DNA of 64,000 bases. It comes from AP-15 sp963703855. GTDB taxonomy: Bacteria > Pseudomonadota > Alphaproteobacteria > ATCC43930 > CGMCC-115725. The notes under the pieces are model-generated. The model was not told where the DNA came from, did not search any database, and was given only the letters and a program-made list of their open reading frames with translations. A program made the position numbers and the translations under genes. Below are positions 30,311 to 39,229 of this stretch, piece by piece; within the stretch, counting starts at the first letter, position 1; every line of letters starts with the position of its first letter. The DNA is taken from contig CAVPFW010000001.1 in NCBI GenBank assembly GCA_963703855.1, positions 1 to 64,000 of the forward strand, written 5' to 3'.

Positions 30311-33300
30311 GACGGGTGTCGTGCAAGCCTTTCGGGATTGATCGGCATCAGCCGCGGCCCTTGCGTCCATAGGAGGGCGCAGCGGATCTCGCGGCCGGGA
30401 TAGATGCGGGCGAGGGCGTCGCGATAGATCGCCAGCTGGCGCAGATAAACGGGCGCCACCTCGGCCTCGCCCGCCGGCACCGGGCGCATGGTCTTGTAGT
30501 CGACGATCAGCACCTGGTCGGCGGTGACGACAAGGCGGTCGATCTGCCCCGAGAGGGCATGGCCGCCGACCAACCCCACCAGCGCCACCTCGGCCTGCGA
30601 GCCGGGGCCGAACAGCGCGGCGAAATCGGGATCGCCGAGCACCGCCAGGGTCTCGTCGCGAATTTCGTCCTGCTCGTCGACGGCGAGCGCGTGGGTCGGC
30701 AACGCCAGAAAGCGCCGCGCCGCCATGTCGCGCTCGGCTTGCGGGAGCTCGGGCAGGCTCTGCAGCAAACGGTGGACGAGGAGCCCGCGCTTGAAGCGGT
30801 CATGCCCGCCGACCGCGAGCGGCGACAGCGCCGCCGGCTCTTCGCCGCTCGGCCGCGACGGGAACAACGGCCGCGGCGGAGCGGGCTCGACCGGCGGCGG
30901 CGCCGTCGCCCAATCGGGCAGCGCCGCCGGGCCCGCCGTTTCGGCCGCCGGTTCGCGCACTGGCCGGGCGGTCTGCGCGCTTTCGAGCCGCAGCCCTTCG
31001 CCCGCCCAGCCGTCGCCGCCGATCAGCGCCGTCGTATCGAACGCGAAGGGTTGCGCGAGACCGCCGAGCCCGTCGCGGCACAGGGTGTGCCAGCAGATGT
31101 CCTGCGGCGCCCGGCGGGTCTGCCAGCCGCAGATGTAGAGCCGGTCCTGCGCCCGGGTCAGCCCGACATAGAGCAGGCGGCGATATTCCTGCGACTGGCG
31201 CTGCGCCCACGCCGTCTTCTCGGCGCGGTAGAACGGGGCGGCATGGTCGCCCGGCGGCTTCCACAGCGGCAGCTCGTCGCGCTCGGTCCACAACAGCGCC
31301 GCCCGCTGCTCCGGCACCGCCATCGTATCGGGCAGAAAGATCACCGGCGCTTCGAGCCCCTTGGCGCCGTGCACGGTCAGGATGCGCACTTCGTCGCGGC
31401 GGCGCGCGGCGAAATCGCGCTTGACCTCGGTGCCGCCGGCGGCGAGCCAGCGCAGAAAGCCCTGCAAGGAGGGGACATGCTCGCGCTCATAGGCGAGCGC
31501 CAGCCCGAGGAATTCATCGACCGGGTCTTCGGCCTCGGGGCCGAGGCGGCGGAGCAGGGCATGCCGGCCGCCTTCGGCGCCGAGGATCTCGGCGTAGAGC
31601 TCGTAAGGCGGGACGAAATCGGCGCGGGCGAGCCAGGCGGAGAGCCGCTCGGCGGCCCGGCGCAAGGTCGGGCTCGACCCGGCGCGGGCGCGCAGCCGGC
31701 TCCACAAATTCTCGTGGCCGCGTCCGTGGCAGAGCTCGAACAGGGTGTCCTCGCCGACATCGAAAAGCGGCCCCTTCAGCACGGTGGCGAGAGTCAGATC
31801 GTCCTCGGGCAGCAGCAGAAATCGGCCGAGCGCGACCAGATCCTGCACCGCCAGCTGCTCGGTCAGCACCAGGCGGTCGGCGCCGGCGACCGGAATGCCG
31901 CGCTGCTTGAGCGCGCGCAGCAGCTCGCCGACGAACTCGGTACGGCGGCGCACCAGCACCATGATGTCGCCCGGACGCAGCGGCCGGTCGCGCGCCGGGA
32001 GCCGCTCGCCGGCGGCCAGCCACTGCCCGATCGTCGCGGCGATGGCGCGGGCGAGCCGGGCCCAGGGCTCGGCGATCCGGCGGCGGGCGACCGGCAGCGC
32101 TTCGCCGTCGGTTTCGTCTTCCGGCTCGGGCGCCACCGGCGGCCACAGCTCGACCAGCCCGGCATGCCCGGCGCGGGCGGCGAAATGGCGGATCTCGCCG
32201 CCGTCGAGGGCAACCCCATCGCGTGCTGCGGACTGGCGAAAGATCGCATCGACCGCGCCCAGCACTGGTCCGGTCGAGCGGAACGAGATGTCGAGCGGCA
32301 GGATCTCCCAGGCTTGGTTGGCGGCGTTCACCCGCTGTTGAAAATGGTCGCGCATGCGCAGAAAGGCCTGCGGGTCGGCGCGCTGAAAGCTGTAGATCGA
32401 CTGCTTCGCGTCGCCGACGGCAAAGATCGTGCGGATATGGTCGCGCGCGCCCTCGCCGGCGAAGAATTCCTCGGCCAGCGCGGCCACGATCTCCCATTGC
32501 TCGGGGTTGGTGTCCTGCGCCTCGTCGATCAGGATGTGATCGAGACCGCCGTCGAGCTTGAACAGCACCCACGGCGCCACTCCGGGGCGGCGCAGCAGGT
32601 CGCGCGCGATCAGCACGAGATCGTCGAAATCGAGCACGCCTTTCAGCCGCTTGGCCGCGCCGTAGGCGTGCAGCAGCGCGTCGCCGAGCCGGGCCAGCGC
32701 GCAGCTGGCGTCGCGCAGCACGACCGCGGCCCGCAGCTCGCGCAGCCTCTGCAAGCGCTCGGCCTCGATAGCGAGGATGGACTTGGCGTCGCACCCGGCT
32801 TTGCGTGCCGCAGGCTGGGTGATCAGCGGGCGTCGAACCTCGCCCTCGTTGGTCAGATAGGCGCGCTGGTAGGCCGCCAGCATCCGACCCCGGCGGTCCG
32901 GCTCGGCGCACCAGGCGGCGATGACGGCGCCGCGCCCGCAGTCGGCATCGGATCCAGCGGCCAGTGCCTCGGCGGCCGCGCGCAGCCCGGCCTCGTCGCC
33001 GGCACCCGCGGCGCAGAAGGCGGCGACGAGCGTCTCGGCGGTGGCGTCCGCCGGCAGCGACAGCGCCGCCGAGAGCCGCTGGCGCAACCCCGGGTGGCCC
33101 TCGGCCACGGCCTGGCGCAGCTTGCCGCGCTGCTGGGCGAGCGCCCCCATCAGCTCGGCAAAGCGCTCCTCGCCGGCGTGGCCTGCGACGACGGCGAGCG
33201 CCTCGGCAAGCGCCGGGTCGTGCCCGTCGCGGGCATCGAGGATGATCCGCTGGGCGGCTTCGGCCAGGGCCTCCTCGGCGCCGCGCTCCTCGATCACGGC

Positions 33301-33723
33301 GAATTCCGGCGACACCCCGGCTTCGAGCGGAAAACGGCGCAGCAGGGTTTGGCAGAAGGCATGGATCGTCGCGATCTTGATCCCGCCGGGCGCGTCGAGC
33401 ACGCGGGCGAACAGCCGGCGGGCTCGGGCCATCAGCGCCTCGTCGGGGAACTGCCCGGTCAGCGCCACCAGCCGCTGGGCGAGCATGCCGGGCGCCATCG
33501 TGGTCCAGCGCGCGAGCTCGGCGTCGAGCCGGTTGGCCATCTCGGCGGCGGCGGCGCGGGTAAAGGTCAGGCACAAGATCCGCACGGGATCGGTGCCGTC
33601 GAGCATCAGCCGCAGCAATCGCTCGGTCAGCACCGTGGTCTTGCCGGTCCCGGCCGAGGCCGAAACCCAGACCGAGGCGGACGGGTCGGACGGCCGCTCG
33701 GCGCGGCGCGCGGCGGCGGTCAT
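30307..33723 (-). CDS. addA: AddA helicase-nuclease, double-strand break repair
   Basis: 1138 aa from the ATG at 33723, overlapping the addB stop as ATGA. UvrD-type helicase with Walker A VSASAGTGKTTVLTERLLRL, the Walker B-like LIDEAQDTNPEQWEI and GDAKQSIYSFQRADPQAF, then LTVHGAKGLEAPVIFLPDT and YVGLTRAQDRLYICGW. The C-terminal RecB-family nuclease carries VLIVDYKTMRPVP. With AddB it resects broken DNA ends for RecA loading, the alphaproteobacterial counterpart of RecBCD. The frame upstream of 33723 is a shadow of addB. Confidence 0.95.
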   Translation of the reverse strand: MTAAARRAERPSDPSASVWVSASAGTGKTTVLTERLLRLMLDGTDPVRILCLTFTRAAAAEMANRLDAELARWTTMAPGMLAQRLVALTGQFPDEALMARARRLFARVLDAPGGIKIATIHAFCQTLLRRFPLEAGVSPEFAVIEERGAEEALAEAAQRIILDARDGHDPALAEALAVVAGHAGEERFAELMGALAQQRGKLRQAVAEGHPGLRQRLSAALSLPADATAETLVAAFCAAGAGDEAGLRAAAEALAAGSDADCGRGAVIAAWCAEPDRRGRMLAAYQRAYLTNEGEVRRPLITQPAARKAGCDAKSILAIEAERLQRLRELRAAVVLRDASCALARLGDALLHAYGAAKRLKGVLDFDDLVLIARDLLRRPGVAPWVLFKLDGGLDHILIDEAQDTNPEQWEIVAALAEEFFAGEGARDHIRTIFAVGDAKQSIYSFQRADPQAFLRMRDHFQQRVNAANQAWEILPLDISFRSTGPVLGAVDAIFRQSAARDGVALDGGEIRHFAARAGHAGLVELWPPVAPEPEDETDGEALPVARRRIAEPWARLARAIAATIGQWLAAGERLPARDRPLRPGDIMVLVRRRTEFVGELLRALKQRGIPVAGADRLVLTEQLAVQDLVALGRFLLLPEDDLTLATVLKGPLFDVGEDTLFELCHGRGHENLWSRLRARAGSSPTLRRAAERLSAWLARADFVPPYELYAEILGAEGGRHALLRRLGPEAEDPVDEFLGLALAYEREHVPSLQGFLRWLAAGGTEVKRDFAARRRDEVRILTVHGAKGLEAPVIFLPDTMAVPEQRAALLWTERDELPLWKPPGDHAAPFYRAEKTAWAQRQSQEYRRLLYVGLTRAQDRLYICGWQTRRAPQDICWHTLCRDGLGGLAQPFAFDTTALIGGDGWAGEGLRLESAQTARPVREPAAETAGPAALPDWATAPPPVEPAPPRPLFPSRPSGEEPAALSPLAVGGHDRFKRGLLVHRLLQSLPELPQAERDMAARRFLALPTHALAVDEQDEIRDETLAVLGDPDFAALFGPGSQAEVALVGLVGGHALSGQIDRLVVTADQVLIVDYKTMRPVPAGEAEVAPVYLRQLAIYRDALARIYPGREIRCALLWTQGPRLMPINPERLARHPS

Positions 33724-36700
33724 TCCTCGGCGTCGCTCTGGCCGACCCGCTCGAGGTGGCGGTAGTCGGAAAAACGCGGCTCCCATTCGCGCACCGGCAT
33801 CGCGAGATAAGGCGTCGCCGGATCGTCGAAACGGTCGATCAACGCCCGCAGCCTTGCGACCGCGCGGTCGATCAGCTCGGCGGGGCCGCCCTCGCCGAGC
33901 GGGCAACGCTGCCCGGCCGGGTCGCCGCCGCCGAGCCGCCAATATTCGAGCGCCGCTGGAACGCCGCTGACCCCGCCGAAGCTGCCGTCGCGCAGGATCG
34001 CGCCCTCGAGCGGCAATTGCGGCGCGAACCCCGACTGCACCGCCTTTTTGGAGGGCAGGGAGCCGGTCTTGTAGTCGACCAGCAGAAACCCGCCGGCAGC
34101 GAGCCGGTCGATGCGGTCGGCCTCGGCGGTCAGCTCGAACGGCCCGCCTGGCCGATGCAGGGTCAGGCTGCCCTTGCGCTCGCTGAAGCTCTCGACGATC
34201 GCCGGGCGGTGCGTCGCCTCTTCGGCCACGAGCCAATGCACGATGCGCTCGAAACGCGGCCACCAGAACGCCCAGGCGCCGGGGCGCGACAGCACCGGCC
34301 CGAATGCCCCATGCCCGATCGCCAACAGCCGGGCGGCGGCGTCCTCAGGCATGTCGCGCGGGAACCGGCGGACGAACTCGTCGAGCACTTGATGGATGAC
34401 GGTGCCGAGCTCGGCCCGCCCGGGGTCGGCGTCGAGCTCGTCGAGCGCCCTCAGGCCGAGGATATGGCGGGCGTAGATCGCGTAGGGGTCGCCGAGCCAG
34501 GTCTCGATCTGGGTGACCGACAGCCGGCGCGGCCGGGCGGCGAGCGGCGGGCGCGGTTCGGGCGACGGCAGCGGCTGGAACTCCGCGAGGTCGAGCAGCC
34601 GGGCGGCGGCCTGCACCTCCGCATCCGGCCCGAGCTTGCCGTCGAGGCCGGTCGCGCGGAGCACCGCGTCGAGGCGCAGCAGCCAGCGCGAGGGCACGGT
34701 CGGCGCCCCCTCCTTGCGCGCGGCGCGGGTCAGCGCCGCTTCCGGCGCCGCGATCGCCTGAGCGAAATCATGGGCGGCGATGCCGATCGACCGCTCGGGC
34801 ACGGCGATCTCGAACGCGCGCCGCATCTGCCGCGACATCCACGGATCGTGCGCGGCCGGGCCGGGCCAGCTGCCCTCGTTGAGGCCGCCGAGGACGACGA
34901 GGTCGGCCTGCAGCAGCCGCGCCTCGACCAGGCCCCAGATCGCCAGGCGCGGGTGGCGGCCAAACACCGGGCGGACGACGGCGTCGGCGGCCAGCGCTTC
35001 GAACAATGCCGGGTAGTGATGACCGGGGAGCGCCGGGAAATCGCCGCCGGCATCGATCAGCTCGTGGCAGAAGCGGGCGGCGATCTCGCCGGCGGCCTCG
35101 TGCCAAAGCCGTTCGCCGCCGGCCTCGTGGTCGGTCGCCGCCAGCCGCTCGGCCGCCTCGATATGTGCTATGGCGAGCCGAGCCAGCGGCGCCGATTGCG
35201 CCGCGAGCAGGTCCGGCAACGCGCCGAGGCACCCTTCGAGCCGGTCGGCGAAGCGGCGCAGCCGGGTGTCGGCCGAAGCGAGGGCGTCTCTGAGACCGGC
35301 AAAGCCGGGGGCTGGGCGCGGTCCGAGGATCGCCCGTTCGAGTGCCCGGGTCAGCTCGCGAAAGACGGCGGGGGCGAGCCCGCCGGCGGCCAGCGGATGC
35401 TTCAGCGCGGCCAGCAGGGGCACCGGAGCGAGCGCGCCCGCGGCGAGGTCCAGCACCAGGCGCAGAAACACGCCGGGCGGCGTGCGGTTCAACGGCAGGC
35501 CGGCCGAATCGTCGATCTCGATGCCCCAGCGGCGCAATTCGGCCGCGACCCGACGGGCGAGCTCGCGGTCGGGGGTGACCAGCGCAGCGGTGGCGCCCGG
35601 GGTTTCGAGCTTGCGGCGCAGCAGCAGGGCGACGGTCAGCGCCTCTTCATGCGCGCCGGCGCAATCGTAGCGGCTGAGCCCGGCGAGGGCGTCGGCGGCG
35701 AGCGGCGCCAGGTCGCGCCAGGCGTCGGTCGTCGCCGCCGGCCGCATCGCCTCGCCGACCAGCCGCACCCGGCGGAATTGCGGCGAAGGGGGTGGAGCGC
35801 CCTCACCCGCCTCCCCCCGGATCGCAGTGCGGGGGTCGGCACCCTCTCGCGCAGCGCGGGAGAGGGGGGACCCAGCCTCCACCCTGACCCTCCCCGGCGT
35901 GCGGGGGAGGGAATGGGAGGGGGCTCGGTGGATGAGGGCGCCGGGGTCCCAATCACGGACATCGGCCGGGGCGAGGCCGAGCGCCTTCAGCAAGCTCGCC
36001 ATCAGGTATTGGGGATGCGCCTCGTCGGCCTCGATCGCGGCCCATTGCGCCGCGTCGCAGAACGGGTCGAGCGCGGGCAGGATCACCGCGCCGCAGTCGA
36101 GCGACGCGACCACTCGGATCAGCTCGGTCATCGCCGGAATTCCGCCGGTGAGCCCGGCGGCGACGACCGGGTCGCGCGGCGGCGAGCGGCGCCAGATCGC
36201 GGCCTGCTGCGCCAGGAGGCGGTTGCGCCGGTCGGCCGGGTCGAGCGCGCCTTCGGCGGCGCCGATGCCCGGCCAGTATCGCGGCAGGATTTCGAGAAAT
36301 GTGCGCACGATCTGCCAATGCTCGGCGAGGTCGGCCGGGGCGAGGTCGGCGAGCCGCGCAAAGCTCGCCCCCTCGGTCGCCACCGTGTCGAGAAAACGCG
36401 CGAGGCTGGCGGCGAGGGCGGCGGCCTGGCCGGGGAGCAGCGGGTCGCGGCCGCGCCGCCTGCCCCAGTCGAGCACGAGCCGGGTCAACAGCAGCCGGCG
36501 GCGCATTTCGGGAAGCGCCGGCGGCACCGCCAGGCTGCAATCGTCCGCCATGCCCTCCACCAGGGACAGCTCGTCCGAATCGAGATCGCCGATCGGCCGC
36601 ATCCGCGGCAGCAGCAACGGTGTTCCCGGCTCGCTGCCATCGGGGACGATGCGCAGAAAGGCGTCGCGCAGGGCGCGGACCGCGCGCCGCGTCGGCAGCA

Positions 36701-36815
36701 GAATTGTGACGCGCGGCAACGCCAGTGGGTCGCCGTCGGCGATTGCGACCAGCCCCGCGGCCAAGGTCGCGAGAAACGGGCGCTCGGATGCGATCGTGTA
36801 GAGCCTGGGCTGCAT
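33720..36815 (-). CDS. addB: AddB subunit of the AddAB helicase-nuclease
   Basis: 1031 aa from the ATG at 36815 (MQPRLYTIASERPFLATLAA). Helicase-like N-terminus with TILLPTRRAVRALRDAFLRI, then LVVLGGLNEGSWPGPAAHDP, and a C-terminal nuclease domain with FLLVDYKTGSLPSKKAV. It forms the AddAB complex with the overlapping downstream gene. Unusual: about 50 residues near position 290-343 (RAPSHSLPRTPGRVRVEA and what follows) are the in-frame translation of a GC-rich interspersed repeat, inserted between the LLKALGLAPADVRDWDPG segment and RRVRLVGEAMRPAATTD. The reading frame stays open across it. Confidence 0.93.
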   Translation of the reverse strand: MQPRLYTIASERPFLATLAAGLVAIADGDPLALPRVTILLPTRRAVRALRDAFLRIVPDGSEPGTPLLLPRMRPIGDLDSDELSLVEGMADDCSLAVPPALPEMRRRLLLTRLVLDWGRRRGRDPLLPGQAAALAASLARFLDTVATEGASFARLADLAPADLAEHWQIVRTFLEILPRYWPGIGAAEGALDPADRRNRLLAQQAAIWRRSPPRDPVVAAGLTGGIPAMTELIRVVASLDCGAVILPALDPFCDAAQWAAIEADEAHPQYLMASLLKALGLAPADVRDWDPGALIHRAPSHSLPRTPGRVRVEAGSPLSRAAREGADPRTAIRGEAGEGAPPPSPQFRRVRLVGEAMRPAATTDAWRDLAPLAADALAGLSRYDCAGAHEEALTVALLLRRKLETPGATAALVTPDRELARRVAAELRRWGIEIDDSAGLPLNRTPPGVFLRLVLDLAAGALAPVPLLAALKHPLAAGGLAPAVFRELTRALERAILGPRPAPGFAGLRDALASADTRLRRFADRLEGCLGALPDLLAAQSAPLARLAIAHIEAAERLAATDHEAGGERLWHEAAGEIAARFCHELIDAGGDFPALPGHHYPALFEALAADAVVRPVFGRHPRLAIWGLVEARLLQADLVVLGGLNEGSWPGPAAHDPWMSRQMRRAFEIAVPERSIGIAAHDFAQAIAAPEAALTRAARKEGAPTVPSRWLLRLDAVLRATGLDGKLGPDAEVQAAARLLDLAEFQPLPSPEPRPPLAARPRRLSVTQIETWLGDPYAIYARHILGLRALDELDADPGRAELGTVIHQVLDEFVRRFPRDMPEDAAARLLAIGHGAFGPVLSRPGAWAFWWPRFERIVHWLVAEEATHRPAIVESFSERKGSLTLHRPGGPFELTAEADRIDRLAAGGFLLVDYKTGSLPSKKAVQSGFAPQLPLEGAILRDGSFGGVSGVPAALEYWRLGGGDPAGQRCPLGEGGPAELIDRAVARLRALIDRFDDPATPYLAMPVREWEPRFSDYRHLERVGQSDAEE
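35788..35940. repeat. GC-rich palindromic repeat inserted in frame in addB
   Basis: Contains GCCCTCACCCGCCTC, TCGGCACCCTCTC and GGGAGAGGGGGGACCC, with CCCTCTC/GAGAGGG as inverted repeat arms, then a second hairpin CCCTCCCC.GCGTGC.GGGGAGGG. The first half is shared with the repeat between livM and livH at 48.55 kb. It adds codons without breaking addB, like the palindromic elements known inside Rickettsia genes. Confidence 0.65.
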
Positions 36816-36837
36816 TTCAGCTCCGGCCCGCGGGCGA

Positions 36838-37560
36838 TTACCGCTCGATGCGGTGCGAGGCGAGCCGGGCGCGGGTTGCGGCGAGGCCGGCGGGCGTGCC
36901 GACATGATACCATTCGCCGTCGTGCACGATCGCGTGCAGCCGACCCGCCTGCTCGGCCCGGTCGAACAGCCGGACCAGGGAGAAGACGCGGTCGCTCCAG
37001 CCGGCGAACAGGCGGCGGTGCAGCAGCTGGATGCCGGCGAACAGGTATGGGGCGATCTCACGCTCGCGCCGCCGGCGCGGACGCCCGAACGGATCGAGCA
37101 GATAGTCGCCGCTGCCGTCATAGCCGACCGCACTCACCGTGCGCTGCAACAGCAGGACGGCGTCCACGCGCTCGGGATCGAAAGCGCGAGCCAGACGCAG
37201 CAATGCCGAATCCTTGCCGTCGAGCCAGAACACATCGGCGTTGACGACGAAAAACGCATCGCCGAGCGAGGGCAAGGCGCAGGCGACGCCGCCGCCGGTA
37301 TCGAGCAGCTCGGGTTCCTCGGAGATCTCGATGCCGGGCCGATCGCGGCGGGCGAGGCTCGCCGCGACCATGGCCGACATGTAGTGGGTGTTGACGACGA
37401 CGTGATCGACACCAGCCTGCGCCAGCCGATCGATCGCATGGTCGAGCAGGGTGCGCCCGTTGAGCTCGACGAGCGGTTTCGGCACTGTCTCGGTCACCGG
37501 GCGCAGCCGGGTCCCGAGCCCCGCAGCCAGCACCATCGCCCGGCGCGGCGACGCGGTCAC
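36838..37560 (-). CDS. murU: MurU-type nucleotidyltransferase (MurNAc-1-phosphate uridylyltransferase)
   Basis: 240 aa from GTG 37560, which overlaps the amgK stop (GTGA); MVLAAGLGTRLRPVTETVPK follows eight codons in. The nucleotide-binding G.GTRL..T...PK signature, VVNADVFWLDG and a C-terminal YHVGTPAGLAATRARL fit the small sugar-1-phosphate nucleotidyltransferases. Paired with AmgK it makes UDP-MurNAc from recycled MurNAc, bypassing de novo synthesis (and fosfomycin inhibition of MurA), as known in Pseudomonas and Caulobacter. The amgK overlap is the main argument for the MurU assignment over other sugar nucleotidyltransferases. Confidence 0.85.
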   Translation of the reverse strand: MTASPRRAMVLAAGLGTRLRPVTETVPKPLVELNGRTLLDHAIDRLAQAGVDHVVVNTHYMSAMVAASLARRDRPGIEISEEPELLDTGGGVACALPSLGDAFFVVNADVFWLDGKDSALLRLARAFDPERVDAVLLLQRTVSAVGYDGSGDYLLDPFGRPRRRREREIAPYLFAGIQLLHRRLFAGWSDRVFSLVRLFDRAEQAGRLHAIVHDGEWYHVGTPAGLAATRARLASHRIER

Positions 37561-38639
37561 GCCGCGCTCCTCGGATCGGGCACGCGCCGTGCGGGCGGCG
37601 GCAGATGGCGATCGATCCACCGCGCGACATCGCCGAGCTCCGGACGGCGAAGCTCGCGATCGAGCAGCCGCCACAGCCGCGGGATGTGCACGAGATAACC
37701 GGGCTTGCCGTCGCGCCGCCACAGCCGCGTGAAGATGCCGAGGATCTTGCAGTTGCGCTGGGCGGCGAGGATAGCGGCGGAGCGGCGAAAGGCCACGCGG
37801 TCGAGCCCCGGAAAGGCGGCGAGATAGCGCTCGGTCATCGCCCGGCGCAGCCCGTCGGAGACGTCGCGCCGCGCATCCTCCAACAGCGAGATCAGATCGT
37901 AGGCCGGCGGCCCGCACACCGCGTCCTGGAAATCGAGCAGCCCGCAGCCGCGCACCCCCGGACGATCGCGCAGCAGCATCAGATTGTCGACGTGAAAGTC
38001 GCGCAGCACCAGAGTGGCGCCAGAGGGTGCGGCGGCTTGCGGCAGAACCGCGCGCCACAGCGCCAGATATTCCTCGCGCAGCGCCGCGGCGACCGGGACG
38101 CCGAGGGCCGCGGGCATATACCAATCGACGAAGAGCGCCGCTTCGCCGAGCAGCCGCGCCTCGTCGTAGGGCGGCAGGTCGGGGGCGCCGCCGGCCGCGA
38201 CCCTCCGCTGCAATGCCGCCAGGGTGTCGATCGCGAGGGTGTAGAGGGCGGCCTCGCCGACGCCGCGCCGCAGCAGCCGGGTATAGGTGTCGTCGCCGAA
38301 ATCCTCGATCAGCAGAAAGCCTTCGGCGCGGTCCTCCGCCAGCACCTCGGGGGCGCTGAGGTCGAGCCCGCGCAGGATCGCGGCGACCCCGGCATAGGCG
38401 CCGACATCCTCGTGCGGCGGCGGGGCGTCCATGACGACGGCGCTGTCGGGGCCGCGGCGGAGCCGGTAATAGCAGCGAAACGATGCGTCGGCGGCGAGCG
38501 GCGCCGGCGCGACGCCGCCCCAGCCGCTTGCTTCGAGAAAGGCCGCCATCCCGCGCCGGCGCGGCGACGGGTTCGCGCGCGGGGCGAGGGCGCCGCCGTG
38601 CGAGGTGCCGGGAAGACCGGCCGCGGCCGGGTCAAGCAT
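37557..38639 (-). CDS. amgK: AmgK-type amino-sugar kinase
   Basis: 360 aa from the ATG at 38639, overlapping the tsaE stop; an ATG at residue 31 (MAAFLEASGWGG) is a credible alternative start. Aminoglycoside phosphotransferase fold: RCYYRLRRGPDSAVVMDAPP in the N-lobe, catalytic loop LVLRDFHVDNLMLL and metal-binding LLDFQDAVCGPPAYDL. AmgK phosphorylates MurNAc or GlcNAc at the anomeric position in peptidoglycan recycling. Neighbours tsaE and murU overlap it on both sides, so the three are co-translated. Confidence 0.87.
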   Translation of the reverse strand: MLDPAAAGLPGTSHGGALAPRANPSPRRRGMAAFLEASGWGGVAPAPLAADASFRCYYRLRRGPDSAVVMDAPPPHEDVGAYAGVAAILRGLDLSAPEVLAEDRAEGFLLIEDFGDDTYTRLLRRGVGEAALYTLAIDTLAALQRRVAAGGAPDLPPYDEARLLGEAALFVDWYMPAALGVPVAAALREEYLALWRAVLPQAAAPSGATLVLRDFHVDNLMLLRDRPGVRGCGLLDFQDAVCGPPAYDLISLLEDARRDVSDGLRRAMTERYLAAFPGLDRVAFRRSAAILAAQRNCKILGIFTRLWRRDGKPGYLVHIPRLWRLLDRELRRPELGDVARWIDRHLPPPARRVPDPRSAA

Positions 38640-39099
38640 CGGCGGCGATTTCGCTCAGCCGCGCGCGCCATTCGGCGCCGCCGGCGAGCACCGTGCGCCG
38701 CGCCTGCGGGCGATCGCCGAAAGCAAGGGCGACTTCAAGGCGCCGCCGCGGCAGCAGGGGGCCGAGGCGCTCGGGCCATTCGATCAGCGAGATGCCTGCG
38801 GAAAAAGCGTCCTCGATGCCGAGCTCCCAGGCTTCCTCGGCCGCAGCCAGGCGGTAGAGGTCGAAATGCCAGATCGCCGCGCCGCCGATCTCGTAGACCT
38901 GGACCAGGGTGAAGGTCGGGCTCGGCACTTCCTCCCCGGCAATGCCGCGCGCGCGGATAAAGGCGCGCGCGAAGCTGGTCTTGCCGACGCCGAGATCGCC
39001 CTTCAGCGCGATGACGTCGCCTGATGCCGCCACCGCCGCGATGCGCGCGGCAAGCGCCGCCGTGGCGGCTTCATCGGGCAGATCGACGGTTGTGATCAC
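38632..39099 (-). CDS. tsaE: tRNA t6A biosynthesis ATPase TsaE
   Basis: 155 aa, normal length. P-loop LKGDLGVGKTSFARAFIRA, then EVPSPTFTLVQVYE and IWHFDLYRLAAAEEAWELG, with ISLIEWPERLGPLLP near the end: the complete TsaE signature set. It hydrolyses ATP to drive the TsaBD complex that puts threonylcarbamoyl on A37 of ANN-decoding tRNAs. It is placed between the histidine kinase and amgK, an order common in alphaproteobacteria. Confidence 0.95.
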   Translation of the reverse strand: MITTVDLPDEAATAALAARIAAVAASGDVIALKGDLGVGKTSFARAFIRARGIAGEEVPSPTFTLVQVYEIGGAAIWHFDLYRLAAAEEAWELGIEDAFSAGISLIEWPERLGPLLPRRRLEVALAFGDRPQARRTVLAGGAEWRARLSEIAADA

Positions 39100-39229
39100 C
39101 TAAGCGTTGTATAACGCCGCCGTGATTAACGCAAGATCTGCTTGTCGCGTTTGCGGGTGACCGCATACGCATGGTCATGGCGAGGAGCCGGCAGGCGCCG
39201 AGGCGATCCCAACTGGGCCGAGCGCCGCC

